Below are positions 46,624-57,260 of a stretch of DNA of 64,000 nt, one piece after another. Source of the stretch: Apostichopus japonicus (lineage: Eukaryota; Echinodermata; Holothuroidea; Aspidochirotida; Stichopodidae); the NCBI RefSeq assembly GCF_037975245.1, contig NC_092576.1:27791611-27855610 (forward strand). The letters are read 5' to 3'. Every line of letters begins with the position of its first letter. Positions within the stretch are counted from its first letter, which is position 1. The position numbers and the translations under genes were made by a program. The notes under the pieces were generated by a model. It made no database searches. It was given only the letters and a program-made list of their open reading frames with translations, and had not been told where the DNA came from.

Positions 46624-48529
46624 GTAAGCTCGAGACTTTCTCGAAAGAAAAAAAAAAGAAAGAAAAAGAAAAAAACGAAGACGACAACGACGATGAAAAA
46701 CCACGTAGGCAGAGCAACATCGGCGTAACGTACGAAACAGCACTTTGGCTGGTTGGTTAATAATAATAATAATAAGTCGTCGCTGGAAATGTTAAGCGCT
46801 GCTACGGCAGCCAAGTCTAAGGGCTAATTTTTAATATCGCTTCTAGTTCTCAGATCCCTGGGGCCGAGGGAAAAACTCGGTGTTATATTCGCGAGGTGTT
46901 AGTGTATGCTTAAGAGTTTGTGACATGGAGTAGTAGTAGCTTATATATCAACGGAGGTTAACGGCCAAGCTCGGCGTAGAAGAGACGAGGGTTTCATGTT
47001 GGTTGAGATATATATGTACTGTATGAAAGATCTGGGTATTAGCGTTATACAAAATGTATAACAAATATAGTCAAGGCATCGTCAAATGTAATTTGAATTA
47101 TGTAATTTTGTAAAAAAAAAAAAAAAAAAATTTTAAATTGTAATTTTTTGGGGATAAATGTTACAAATGTTTATGTGAATATTGTATAGATGGATAATGT
47201 GCTTTATAAATATAGTTTTATTATTTTATCTATTATGCACTACTTATGATAGCATTAAGGATACAAAATTGACAGTATTTTTCATTTTTTCCCCATTTTT
47301 AATTATCAGTTGTTTTTGTTTGTTGTCAAGAATTTCTTGTGATATACCAATATTGAAATTTGTTTATATGAATGGCATCTCAATGAAAGTATTCATTTTT
47401 CTGAAAAAAAATATGAAAAGATTTATTGTAATGGCAATTAACCTTTCAGTGCCACAACATATTTGTATACTGCGAACGTTAATAATAATAATAATGAGTT
47501 TTGTCTTTCTGCATGAATAAAAGATCTGAATTCACTTTAAAAACGATCACTTTTTGGCAGAATTTTGAGTCTTGATCAATATATAATAAATCCAAGAAAA
47601 AAGGAAAAATTGGAAATGCAGGTAAACTTTTTCGGTAGCTGATTTCGATTTTCAAGATATAAATGCCGTTGAAATAAATTGTGGGAAGGCTCCTTTAAGG
47701 CTATATTGGTGTTCTGGACCTCCTCTCCACAGTGCAGGGATATATATGTTAATGTTAATCAGTTGTGTTTTATGAATTCTAATAACACAACCGAAACATG
47801 TTCTTGTCAGCTGATATTAATAAGAGAATTACACCTTTGGTTGTCCTTCAGCACCCTTTGTCCTTGACAAATAATTTATAATTCATTTTTAAAAATGTCA
47901 CTAATTGTAATTAATTGTAATTAATTAAGACAGTATTAACACCATGTTACAGGTAGACCGGTGTTGGAACCGAATTACTCGTATATACCCTGCATTGCCT
48001 TCTATGATGATACCGATGGATTAAAATTTTTTGGCCATACCCGTACATACTGACTCTACACTTTATATATAATAATGTACAAAATCATACCAGTATACCA
48101 TTTTCCATTATCGATAAAACAATCGATATTTTCCCAATAATTTATGTGTATGTATAGATAATAGTATCATACACTAGTATACAAAGAAGATCATTTGTGC
48201 GAGGAAACCTCAAACCCTGCAGATTCTCCCGGGTTTCTTGACTTTTATCTCCCCTTTAACGCGTAAAATGCCGGCGACAATTTTTGCGGCTGTTGTGTGA
48301 TGAAGGCATATATATGGCAGTGGACACATTGTAACATGTACTGACAGAGATAATGCTAACGCTTCTCAAAGCCAGTTCACATAGCCTACAGTTCTACGAG
48401 CGACGTGGAGTCTTAACGTTTACTGCCAAGGGACTTCACTGTGTGATGATGCCCACCTTAAAACCTGGGTGAACCTCATACGTAGCATGTTACGCCCACC
48501 ATAGTAAATTTAGTTCTTTTAAGTATGTA
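46624..48529. other. No supported gene; possible intron
   Basis: Purine-rich segment at about 46640-46700, ATA repeats near 46760, an A18 run near 47113-47131, a dispersed GCTCCTTTAAGG element at 47681-47740, and an AT-rich 112-codon frame (47182-47520) that is hydrophobic by composition and is not called. If both flanking exon candidates are real, this is their intron. Confidence 0.4.
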
Positions 48530-48715
48530 GTTTTAAGAGGTCAAAGGTCATTTGCTGTCAATAGAGGTCATAGTCTGGAAACCTTGTGAATAGTGATAAC
48601 TCCATTATAAGTTAAACTTCATACTTAGTTTGTGGATCCTGCCTTAGTGAGTGGTAGAACCTGAAATCGTTTTCTGTTGGGGTCAAAGTTCATCCAGGGT
48701 CAACAGAGGTCAAAA
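48530..48715. repeat. Diverged relative of the 179-bp repeat, with DR1-like sites
   Basis: Contains AGGTCAAAGGTCA at 48538-48550, a perfect AGGTCA direct repeat with 1-bp spacing, then GGGTCAAAGTTCA near 48680 and GGGTCAACAGAGGTCA near 48697. GAGGTCA, GGAAACCTTG and GGTCAAAGGTCATTT words link it to 6594-6951 and 7254-7330. The motif matches nuclear-receptor (RXR/HNF4-type) sites, but occurrence in a repeat weakens a functional reading. Confidence 0.45.
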
Positions 48716-49029
48716 GTCCGCAAAATCGAGCTATGTTGTTTAGTGATGTGTGATGGGCTACACGTCGGTCTATGCAGACGAGGTGATGGCATTACGGCGA
48801 GAGTATGCGTGACAATTCAGTCTCCTCTGTATATTATTCCTTTGAGGAACTCAGATCGGAGAATTTTTCTTTAAGTTTCGAATCCGTCTTCTTTGCGAGA
48901 GTTTGTTTTAGAAAAAGCAAGGGATTTGTTAGGGCTCATCTGGTGTTGTGAGCTAGCACCTCTGTTGCGATGCTCATAAGTTGGTGAATTTATTTGAAAT
49001 TTACTCTTCTTTTTCTCTTCTGCCATCAG
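48716..49029. other. Upstream intron segment
   Basis: Unique sequence ending in the pyrimidine tract and AG acceptor of the exon at 49030. Nothing else seen. Confidence 0.45.
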
Positions 49030-49127
49030 ATAAAGGAAAGGGCGAGAACGGCGACTCTCAAGAAGTAATCCAAGCTTGTGACTTAGGGGGGCAGTGCCAC
49101 GGGACCAACAACTGCGGTTTTAGAGGG
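49030..49127 (+). CDS. Internal coding exon, unknown protein (best exon in the window)
   Basis: The acceptor is a textbook polypyrimidine tract (CTCTTCTTTTTCTCTTCTGC) ending CATCAG at 49029. The donor is GGG|GTGAGT with GT at 49128-49129. Only one of three frames is open across the 98 bp. The exon starts with the last two bases of a split codon and ends on a codon boundary. The peptide is KGKGENGDSQEVIQ followed by a Cys-rich ACDLGGQCHGTNNCGFRG, with three cysteines spaced 6 and 7 residues apart. The first part is charged and looks like a linker. I do not recognise the family. It has no partner exon that I can prove. Confidence 0.5.
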
Positions 49128-49468
49128 GTGAGTCTATCTTAACTTGTGTATTATTTGTACAACGCGCAGCCCAATAAAGGGGATGGCAAGACAGTGCCCG
49201 ATCTATCGTAGATTTCTGTAGGTCTCGTAAAATAATCGTAGAACGAACTGACATATTTCTTCAGGCTCTTCCAAGAGGCCCGAAATATGACGTTGGAAAA
49301 ACGGACGACGTTCGTCGTCCGTTTGTCGAGAAACGGCAAAGGAGTGTTTCTGTTCGTCCGACCGGATACCTCAGATATTCCAGCCGTTTCAGACAATCTT
49401 TAGAAATGGTCTGTACTTTTAGCTGGACTTATCTGGACTTGCTAACTCATGTTTTGTAACTCTGGAAA
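49128..49468. other. Post-exon segment with a CG-rich palindrome
   Basis: A hairpin at 49299-49324 has 12-bp perfect arms (AAACGGACGACG) around TT. The segment is CpG-rich, and a minus frame (49151-49396, MSETAGISEVSGRTNRNTPL...) spans the palindrome. That frame has no splice or homology support. Confidence 0.5.
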
Positions 49469-49905
49469 TAAAACCATTCATTTTGATTTCTTAATTCACT
49501 GTACATAAAAGTTATTGTATAAACTGTTTCTATATTATTTTAAAAGTTGTCTTGTATTCTCCAAACATAATCAAACTTAAATTACTGTCTATGGTTCAAT
49601 AAACAGATACCCCCCCCCCAACACACACACACACACACTTTCATCTTTATCATCTCAAAAACTTACCACAAGAAACTGAATATTGTCAATTTCTGAGAAC
49701 TGTATTTTAAAACCATTCATTTGGATTTCTTAATTCACTGTACAAGCTATTGTATCAACTGTTTACCTATAACTTCAAATATGTCTGGCTTGTAGTACAA
49801 CTCTGCCAACATTCTCGAACCTAAAATATTGTCTTTGTGGTTCAATGAACAGATAACCCCCTTTCACACACTCTTACCCCATATCATCACAAAAGCTTTC
49901 CAGAA
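49469..49905. repeat. Tandem duplication, about 239-bp period
   Basis: Copy 1 (about 49469-49707) and copy 2 (about 49708-49905) share AAAACCATTCATTTTGATTT, TTAATTCACTGTAC, TATTGTATAAACTGTTT, GGTTCAATAAACAGATA and TATCATC. Copy 1 includes a (CA)n run (49620-49640) with a C-run before it. Confidence 0.85.
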
Positions 49906-50379
49906 AGAATAAAAAAGAAAAATAGGGCCAATAAAAGCAAAAGATTATTAAAGAAAAAAAAAGGGGAGAACCCTGAAATTGTAGATTTATGATAAACAAT
50001 TTGTGGTTTGATCAGCTTCTTTCTCTTTCAGAGTGAAATGTTAGCTTTTGATCTCATCCAGAGATAAACAAAAATAACGTCACATTACAACTGATACATG
50101 ATGTTCTTCTCCACACTCTGTACTGTACATAGTATCTGATAGGAACTGATTTGGTGGTCAACTTCAGGTCAACTTCCCAGTACATTTACATATAAATGTA
50201 TATACATATAATTATGACATTGTGAGACTCATGTTTATTTACTACATTTTTGGGTTTTCAGAAACAACCCTTTCTGCAACAAAAATACTGTCTACCCTTT
50301 CATCATTTGTTAAAGAAAAAAGAAAAAAAACTTTGTTTAAATGGGTACCTTTGAGGTAACTTGTCAATGGGCGCAGTAT
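49906..50379. other. Gene-less region
   Basis: A-rich stretch near 49955-49970. No gene supported. Confidence 0.4.
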
Positions 50380-50518
50380 ATAACTGCTGCCGACTGGAGG
50401 GATTGTCTCTGGGACAGGTTATCATTGACCAGGGGTAAAATAACGTCTGTAAAGCGTTTTGAGACCTATCGCTGGTATAAAGCACTATATAAGAAGCAAA
50501 TATTATTATTATTATTAC
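50380..50518 (+). mobile_element. LINE/SINE 3' end with (ATT)n tail
   Basis: TGTAAAGCGTTTTGAGACC, then ATCGCTGGTATAAAGCACTATATAAGAAGCAAATATTATTATT-like sequence (written here in part), is the characteristic 3' hairpin and simple-repeat tail of L2/CR1-type LINEs and the SINEs that borrow their tails. The body upstream is too diverged to assign. Confidence 0.6.
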
Positions 50519-50964
50519 TACTAAATGAAGTATATTATGGAGTACTTCCAGTCAGGTTTGAATCTTGGACCCAAAAGTTTTTTTTTTTTGTGAATGTTTT
50601 TTTTTTCTTTTTTGACTTAGAATTTCTCTAATATACAATTTGCTTATTAGAAAATTATTTTCCAAAATGGATAAATGATTTGTAGATTAGAAAGAAAAAG
50701 AAAGAAGAAATATAGATAGGAACTCCCCCACTACCCACCCCCGCATTTTCAACACACTAACCAAACATGTATAGTTTTATATATTTGGAACATTTTTTGT
50801 TTGTTTGTCATGAATATGCTTTTTTTTTTCTCACTTAGAATGAGAAATCCCCTCCCCACCCCCACATATTCTAACCACATACATGTGATAAAGGAACACT
50901 TGACTCTTGCCTCGTTTGCCAGATATCTTCATTCTGTCAATTTTCCACTATGTACATTTTGATC
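50519..50964. other. Gene-less region
   Basis: T-runs near 50580 and 50820. No gene supported. Confidence 0.4.
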
Positions 50965-51072
50965 TCCACAAGACCAAATGCCTACATATACATATTCATT
51001 AGGAAATGCCTACAGTACATATACATATTTATTAGGAAATGCCTGCATACATGTACATATTCATTAGGATGT
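50965..51072. repeat. Short tandem array, about 34-bp unit, three copies
   Basis: AAATGCCTACATATACATAT then TCATTAGG repeat three times with small indels. Confidence 0.85.
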
Positions 51073-52031
51073 GGTTTGGACCTATATCAAAGAAAAATTT
51101 CTAGTGATTTTGTTCACAAAGAAATGAACTTCAGCCACAGGAATTAGCACGGTCTTTAAAGAGGCCGGTATATAGATCTTTTGCAAAATTATGACAGGTC
51201 TCATTAAGTTAATAGTTAGCGATATTTATGATTTAATAACAGTCAATGGGTCTGTGTCTGACTCCCGTGGATTGTATTGAATAGTACCTGCATAGAATTC
51301 TTCTGTGAAAGAAATGCCATAAAGCAGTTTGTCGTATATTAGGTTGAGTACTGGCCACCAAGTCAGCCTGTAAAGAGATTGAGAGGGCTGGGGGAGGGGG
51401 AGATGGGAGGGGAGGGGAGGGGGATAATCCTAGGTTATTTCAGCAGTATGGTATGTTTATACATTGATTCTGAAACCAGTCTGTGAAAATGATGAATGGA
51501 ACCAGAAGGGGACGGATGGGGAAGGGAAAGTTTAAACCCGTTTCATCCATTATAGCATTGAATCTTGAAGCCTGTCTAATAAATAGATTTGGGGAGATGG
51601 GATGGTGGGGTGGGGGGTGGAGGAGGGGGCACAGTTCTAAATATTGCATAATTACAGTAAGTACATTATTGTACATTCAAATCTGAATTGTTATGGTATG
51701 GCTCTTACATTAACATGGCTCTGATGAAACGTTAATACTCTGCAAGTTCCAATATGGGAATTTTATCTTCTCGGTGTAATGGTACTGAAGTGAAGTTAAC
51801 GACTTTGAGCGGTAATTTGTGTGCATGGGTCGTAGTTCATATTTTGTATACTATGTGTCTCAAGAGCTGCATTATTTGTCGGACAGGGCCGGCAGTTGGA
51901 GATCTCTTGCATACGAAAAGAGCTTTTTGAAAAATTTCGACAGATTTTGAATGGGATTCTGACACGCATAGTAAATGTACTGAATATGGGGCAAATCGGG
52001 TTGGTGTCTGTAGTACTTTAAAAACTGCACG
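51073..52031. other. Gene-less region
   Basis: G-rich runs at about 51385-51423 and 51600-51630. No supported exon. Confidence 0.45.
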
Positions 52032-52033
52032 TA

Positions 52034-52483
52034 AAGCAGCATTTTGCGTTTTGTCTGCGTTTTCCATTTTTTTGACAAGTCCATCGAGTTTTACAGGTTT
52101 AGTTATAAGCCGTTGCTAAAAACAGATTCAAAACGTCGAGTTGGTAACTTGGTACAACCAGCGAGCTGGACTCTAACAGCTCCCTGGTACAACTGCCATA
52201 GACAAACTACACAAATCAAGCATGGTGTTGTATTATGTATTATTACGTATTGGCCAATGACCTTCGTAGCTTTAAAATATTCATATTATGGGCGAGGTTT
52301 ATTTGGATACCAACGGAAAATATCTTGGAGCAAAACAAAGTTGAAAGTTGTAAATTTTTCGACTTTAATGCCGACATTTTTGAAGTAAGATTTGAATAGA
52401 TAAGCTAGTTACGTATGTCGTTATGGCATCGTGGAATCAGTGAGGTTGAGAAAAATCATAGAAAAGGATGCAAAATGCTGCTT
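52034..52483. mobile_element. Tc1/mariner-type MITE
   Basis: Terminal inverted repeats AAGCAGCATTTTGC (52034-52047) and GCAAAATGCTGCTT (52470-52483) are exact complements. Both ends abut TA (52032-52033 and 52484-52485), the target site duplicated by Tc1/mariner elements. The 450-bp interior has no transposase, and the open frame at 52044-52388 shows no DDE catalytic context. Internal GACTTTAATGCCGAC-like sequence gives no further match. Confidence 0.75.
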
Positions 52484-52485
52484 TA

Positions 52486-53100
52486 ATATAATCTGGTCAT
52501 CATGTTACTGGTATATAGCTATTTGACCAATTTGCATACAACAGAGAGACTGGATGAAATGAATTGTTGCCTGACTTTTTTTTGGATCCAGGATAATCTG
52601 TACAAGTACGGTCCTGTCGCTTTAAGATTTGATATCTGTGGACTTCCCTACTGTTGGAGTGATACTGGTAGCCGTGTGTGCGTGCGTGAGTGTGTGTGTG
52701 TGTATCCACGTAAGTGGATGTTAATTCCTGCAGCCTGAAGTATATAGGAATTGAGATATTAGTGCAGTGTGTTGTTAATATTATTATTACACACTGAGTG
52801 TTGTGTGTATAGGGTTCAAAAGTTCACTGTACGTAGTCATGTGCAAGGCAGTACACACTCCTCTGTGATCGACCATATTTATCTACTCTGTATATATTAT
52901 ATGCAGCTACATAGTAGTATTACTACACATTGAATTAAGGTTAAATTAGCATAAACTGGCCGTTGTTGAATATAATATCAAATCACGTTACAGATGATCA
53001 GTCACTGGCATCGTCTAATGGCCATCAGTTAATGGGAAGCCTGCGGTACAAAGAAACTTGTGTGAAGTGTGTTAGTTGTACTGTAGGTTGGTTGGTACGT
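52486..53100. other. Gene-less region
   Basis: Short TG repeat near 52690. No gene supported. Confidence 0.4.
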
Positions 53101-53310
53101 AGACCTAGATAGGTAGGTAGGTAGGGAGGGAGGTAGGTAGGTAGGTAAGTAGGTAGGTAGATAGGGTGGAAGGTAGATAGGTAGGTAGATAGGTAGGTAG
53201 ATAGATAGGTAGATAGGTAGGTAGGTAGATAGGTAGGGTGGTAGGTAGATAGGTAGGGAGGTAGGTAGGTAGATAGGTAGATAGATAGGGAGGTAGGTAG
53301 GTAGATGGTA
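53101..53310. repeat. (GGTA)n / (GATA) compound tetramer microsatellite
   Basis: TAGG repeats with interspersed TAGA and GGGAGG units over about 205 bp. Minus-strand Tyr-Leu-Pro-Thr frames are repeat artefacts. Confidence 0.96.
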
Positions 53311-53766
53311 TAGCCGAAAAGCACATGCATTTTGCACTCTAGGAAAAATGATAATCTTGATGCATTTAATCCCAAAAATAAAAAGTTTTAGATGGACTGA
53401 AGAAAAAAAAAAACTTTGCAGAAACATTTCCCTTGAATAAAAGTGCTACATGTGCATCACTTTTCAATTTAAATTGTATATTTATACTGGCAAGAGCAAT
53501 GTAAGTGACTTTTTTTATTCTACTGGCAAATGGAGAAATCCACTTGCATTTAGTTTTGACTCTAAATAGGGTGCATGAATTTTCAAGGGCGGCAATTTAT
53601 TCAATCTGTATCATCTTTACCCCCCAAAAAAATGTATATGTATATAAATATATTTGCCTATGTTGTTTACCTCCATTTCATTAACAACAGTCTGTTTAAA
53701 GTATCTCTTTCAAGATCCGGCTTTAGGATTCACAAATGATTTTGAGTTGGTTAGCATCATGTTTGA
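53311..53766. other. Gene-less region
   Basis: Nothing identified. Confidence 0.4.
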
Positions 53767-54004
53767 TCTCTAGAGTAAGGCAAAATATGTCACCAAAAAC
53801 AGAACTAGTATTGTTCGATACAGGTGTCAAACGCCTACAGTGGGATTACGACCTCCCTTATCGGTTTAGAACCTCTGGACATACAATCAGCGTCCTTAGC
53901 GTAGTGGTTAGGTTGTCCGCATATAAAGCGGGAGGCCCAGGTTCGAATCCCGGTGGAGGCTGGACATTTTTTCACTGTTCACTAAAATTTCAATTATACA
54001 TAAA
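53767..54004 (+). mobile_element. tRNA-containing dispersed element, copy 2 (better preserved)
   Basis: Full-length relative of 41469-41705. It has a roughly 120-bp 5' part (TATGTCACCAAA, GATACAGGTGTCA, GAACCTCTGGACATACAATC), a nearly intact tRNA-like core (53890-53960), and a 3' part ending CAATTATACATAAATATATA, running into a TA microsatellite. No terminal inverted repeats are seen. With homology extending well upstream of box A it does not behave like a simple SINE. Confidence 0.75.
53890..53960 (+). tRNA. tRNA-like sequence or tRNA pseudogene inside a repeat
   Basis: Box A TAGCGTAGTGG (53897-53907) and box B GGTTCGAATCC (53940-53950) match Pol III promoters exactly. The anticodon arm CCGC-ATATAAA-GCGG gives a 7-base loop with anticodon ATA by position. 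The T-arm pairs 4 of 5, and acceptor arms GCGTCCT and TGGAGGC pair 5 of 7. Weak D-arm pairing and the repeat context argue for a tRNA-derived SINE core or pseudogene over a working tRNA. Confidence 0.55.
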
Positions 54005-54187
54005 TATATATATATATATAAATATATTATAAATATGCTACATACTTGTCAAAATTGTTGACCAGTGTGTGACTCCAGTACGCACAGTGACATTCCTGCT
54101 TGGCAGGTGTGTACTGTATACATACCGCACACCAGATGACATTAGATACCTACATATGTATTACATGTCTATATATATATGTATATA

Positions 54188-54252
<65 letters not shown>

Positions 54253-54260
54253 ATATATCC
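54005..54260. repeat. TA microsatellites
   Basis: TA blocks at about 54005-54020 and 54170-54250. Confidence 0.93.
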
Positions 54261-54967
54261 AGGTCACGGGTGGATGTATAGCTGCCCTGGTTATGACTCC
54301 CCCTCTGTGACTGTAATTACCTTGTCAGTTCAATACCATCAGAATGGCTTTACCATTCATCCTGACCAACAACTGACACTGCATCTGTTCTTTTGTCGGC
54401 CTAACAAGTGCCACTACTGAGCTATTTTTGATTTCATACCCATTACTGTTAATAATGACCATTAATGTGCAATCAAGATACGTGTACACGTGTTTCTGCT
54501 CGTGTGAGTAAATTTGAATGGATTGGTAATTTTTTTATTATTATTTGATAACCGTCATAAAACTGTAACCAGTAACCTCATCAAAATTGAAACAATTTGG
54601 GGGGGGGGGGGCTGGGGGGAGAGTAGGAGTATATATATATATATATATACACACACAAATAAAAAGAAACGAACAAAGGTCCTCATACGGTACTATCACT
54701 GTACTCATATAGATTATATATACATATAGCTCTCGCTCTCCATATACTACAGCTTTGTGATGTATGCATGTTCCATGCTGACCCTGACCTATATATGCCA
54801 GAACTTGTAACGGACTGGGACGAGACAATCTTCAAGTAGAAATTGTCAGGTGTGTGAGTTACGATTGTAAAGGCTCTAATAAGAGCATACTGCAGTACAG
54901 GCTCTTAATCTTATGGAGGTCTGTGTTCACTTGATTTAACAAAGGTGCCAGAGTATGCAATTACTGC
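54261..54967. other. Gene-less region
   Basis: G-run at 54600-54611, TA block at about 54630-54650. No gene supported. Confidence 0.45.
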
Positions 54968-55275
54968 AAGTTAGCTCCGTATATACTGTTTGTTGTATGG
55001 AGGGAGTTAGTGCCCACTTGTAAGTTAGCTAGGTATATTCTGTTTGTTGCATTGAGGGAGTTAGTGCCCACTTGCAAGTTAGCTAGGTATATACAGTGTG
55101 GGATTTAGTGCCCACTTACTAAAAGCTAGCTAGGTACATGTACTGTTTGTTGCATTGAGGGACTTAGTGCCCAGTTATTACAAGCTACCTAGGCATGTAC
55201 TTTTTGTTGCATTGAGGCACTTAATGCCCACTTACTACAAGCTAGCTAGGTATGTACTGTTTTGTTGCATTCTAT
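54968..55275. repeat. Tandem array, about 60-bp unit, six copies
   Basis: Units share CAAGTTAGCTAGGTATATAC, TGTTTGTTGCATTGAGGGAG and TTAGTGCCCACTT. One copy (around 55090-55110) has lost the TTGTTGCATT part. Confidence 0.92.
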
Positions 55276-55555
55276 ATCTCACTGTGTAGTATCACTGAGT
55301 CTCAGAGGACGGTACACATAAATGCAGGTATGTTTGGAACCTGCGATCTCTTTACAGTTGTACAAATATAAATCTCCCCCCAATGTTCTCTCACTCTGTG
55401 AGGATACTATTAAGTACAGTAACATGCATATATCCAGTAACTTTTATGCTATGAATCAATCACTAAAGCAGGGCTCATAGGGAACAATTTATCTGGTGTT
55501 GCATCGCAAAATATTATGCAACATGGGCAGATTGCTATATATACATAGTAGTGCA
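55276..55555. other. Gene-less region
   Basis: Nothing identified. Confidence 0.4.
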
Positions 55556-55650
55556 AATAGGTTGTATATATGTTATACATATATATATATATGTTATACA
55601 TGTTATACATATGTTATACATATATATGTTATATATATATATGTATATCA
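55556..55650. repeat. TGTTATACATA / TA repeats
   Basis: Four to five copies of TGTTATACATA mixed with TA runs. They cause frames such as CYTYVIHIYV. Confidence 0.9.
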
Positions 55651-56289
55651 ATTTTTTGTACACAGGAATCATAGTATTTTCAGAGCTGCAGCAAAACACG
55701 GAGCCCTCGAAAAAGATTCCACTCGAAACTTGAACGCTATATCTTTCCCTGGGCTGATCCATTCATGTGTCAATAATTGTGTTATCACATATGTACATAC
55801 ATATATATGTATAATATATATGGTAAGAACAAAGAACATAATAATGATATGGATAATAATATCAGAAAAAATTAATAATGATTGAGAGAAGGCGATATTG
55901 GTCGGTGAACCGAGTAGTTTCTATGTACTTTGCATGAGACTTGGTTTGCATGAGAGTGAAAGTGAGAATGACTGGATGGACAGTGGTCGTGGGCTTATAA
56001 TGGCAGGCACAGATGTTTGCAGAGGGAGGGAGACATTGCCATTGTCCCAATATAGACTTTATAAGGTTTCTATGACACCAGAGTGAGTTAATGCAAACTC
56101 TTGTACATGAGTTTGGAGATCATATGCAGCCAGTGGCATAACTAAGTGTGTTGGGGGTGGGGGGTGGGGTGGGGGTGGGGGAGTGGGGGAATCATAGAGG
56201 GAGGGGAGCAAGATTTGTCTTTTCAAGCTGTCTGGGAGACTGAGGAGGTGTTCTTTGCAAAGATCTCAGTCATAAAATATAAGAAAAAT
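55651..56289. other. Gene-less region
   Basis: G-rich stretch at about 56150-56190. No gene supported. Confidence 0.45.
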
Positions 56290-56465
56290 GTTGGCATTGT
56301 ACATGGGATAATTTAATTTTTTTATGATTTTTTTTAAATGTGTGAAATGATAGTATGTTTTATTTAAAAATGCTAATTGAAGGTAGCAAGTATGAAACTT
56401 TAGGCTGCTTATATACAGGTCATTGGTAAAATTATAAATGTATGTCATAATTATATGACAAGAAG
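56290..56465. repeat. Dispersed duplicate, copy 1 (pair with 58100)
   Basis: Shares GGCATTGTACAT, AAATGTGTGAAATGATAGTA, TGTTTTATTTAAAAATGCTA, GAAGGTAGCAAGTATGAAA and TTAGGCTGCTTAT with 58100-58262. The copies lie 1.8 kb apart in the same orientation. Confidence 0.85.
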
Positions 56466-57104
56466 ATAAAAAAAATGTCTTATCCCCTTTTACTACCCAA
56501 CCCCAAGTGTGCAGCTGTTAAAATTGTCTGACAGTACCCTTGTTACTCATGTCGGTCCTAGCCTGTCGCCGCACCTACGGTACACCCCATCAAGGATGTG
56601 TTAAAAGTATGCAGACATTTATGGCTGTTCCTTTATTCATAAGGCCCTCTCTCTATACATATATATGTGTGTATACAAAAAGCAGGCAATCTCTCTAAAC
56701 TATTACCTGTTGCAGGTATTATATACAGAGTAATTGTCCAATCCTTCTATTGTTGGTGAAAAACTCAGTGTACCATTCTGAGGTGGGTTATTGAGGAGCG
56801 CTCGAGTGTGTCGTAGCCCACAATAGCAGTCGAGGGATCAAAACAGGGTTACAAACTAATTCTGTTTTTGGTCTGTCTTTCTTCCAACCTCCCCTCTCTC
56901 CTGCCCACCAACTTCCTATTCTTTCTGTCTATAGGGTACACATCTTTCATACACTGTCAACCTATCCAAACACTTGGGCTTTTCAATAGGATTTTGGACG
57001 GGTTAAGCACAATAAGAATGAGAAGAAGAATATCAGTAACTTTGTGTTTTATTTGGGAGACACTTGTAAAGCTACAGAAGGACAGACATGAGAAGATAAT
57101 TTGC

Positions 57105-57107
<3 letters not shown>
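56466..57107. other. Gene-less region
   Basis: No supported exon. A 105-codon frame ends in poly-Lys from the A-run that follows. Confidence 0.4.
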
Positions 57108-57138
<31 letters not shown>

Positions 57139-57260
57139 AGGGGGAGAAAAAAAAATTAAAAATGAGGGGGAGAAAAAAAAATTAAAAATGAGGGGGAGAA
57201 AAAAAAATTAAAGGGGAAAAAAAATTAAAGGAAAAAAAAAAAATTAAAGGAAAAAAAAAA
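57108..57260. repeat. A29 run plus A/G-rich tandem repeat
   Basis: An A-run (57108-57136) is followed by three copies of ATGAGGGGGAGAAAAAAAAA plus TTAAAA, then shortened GGAAAAAAAATTAAA units. Confidence 0.93.

Noticed and set aside
47182-47520. 112-codon hydrophobic frame
   Set aside because: Starts from TTG, lies in very AT-rich DNA, and Phe/Ile/Leu content follows from composition.
51720-51760. CTGATGAAACG at 51723
   Set aside because: Contains the first core word only. No stem II hairpin or second core box follows.
52044-52388. 114-codon frame inside the MITE
   Set aside because: No transposase motifs. It spans most of a short non-autonomous element.
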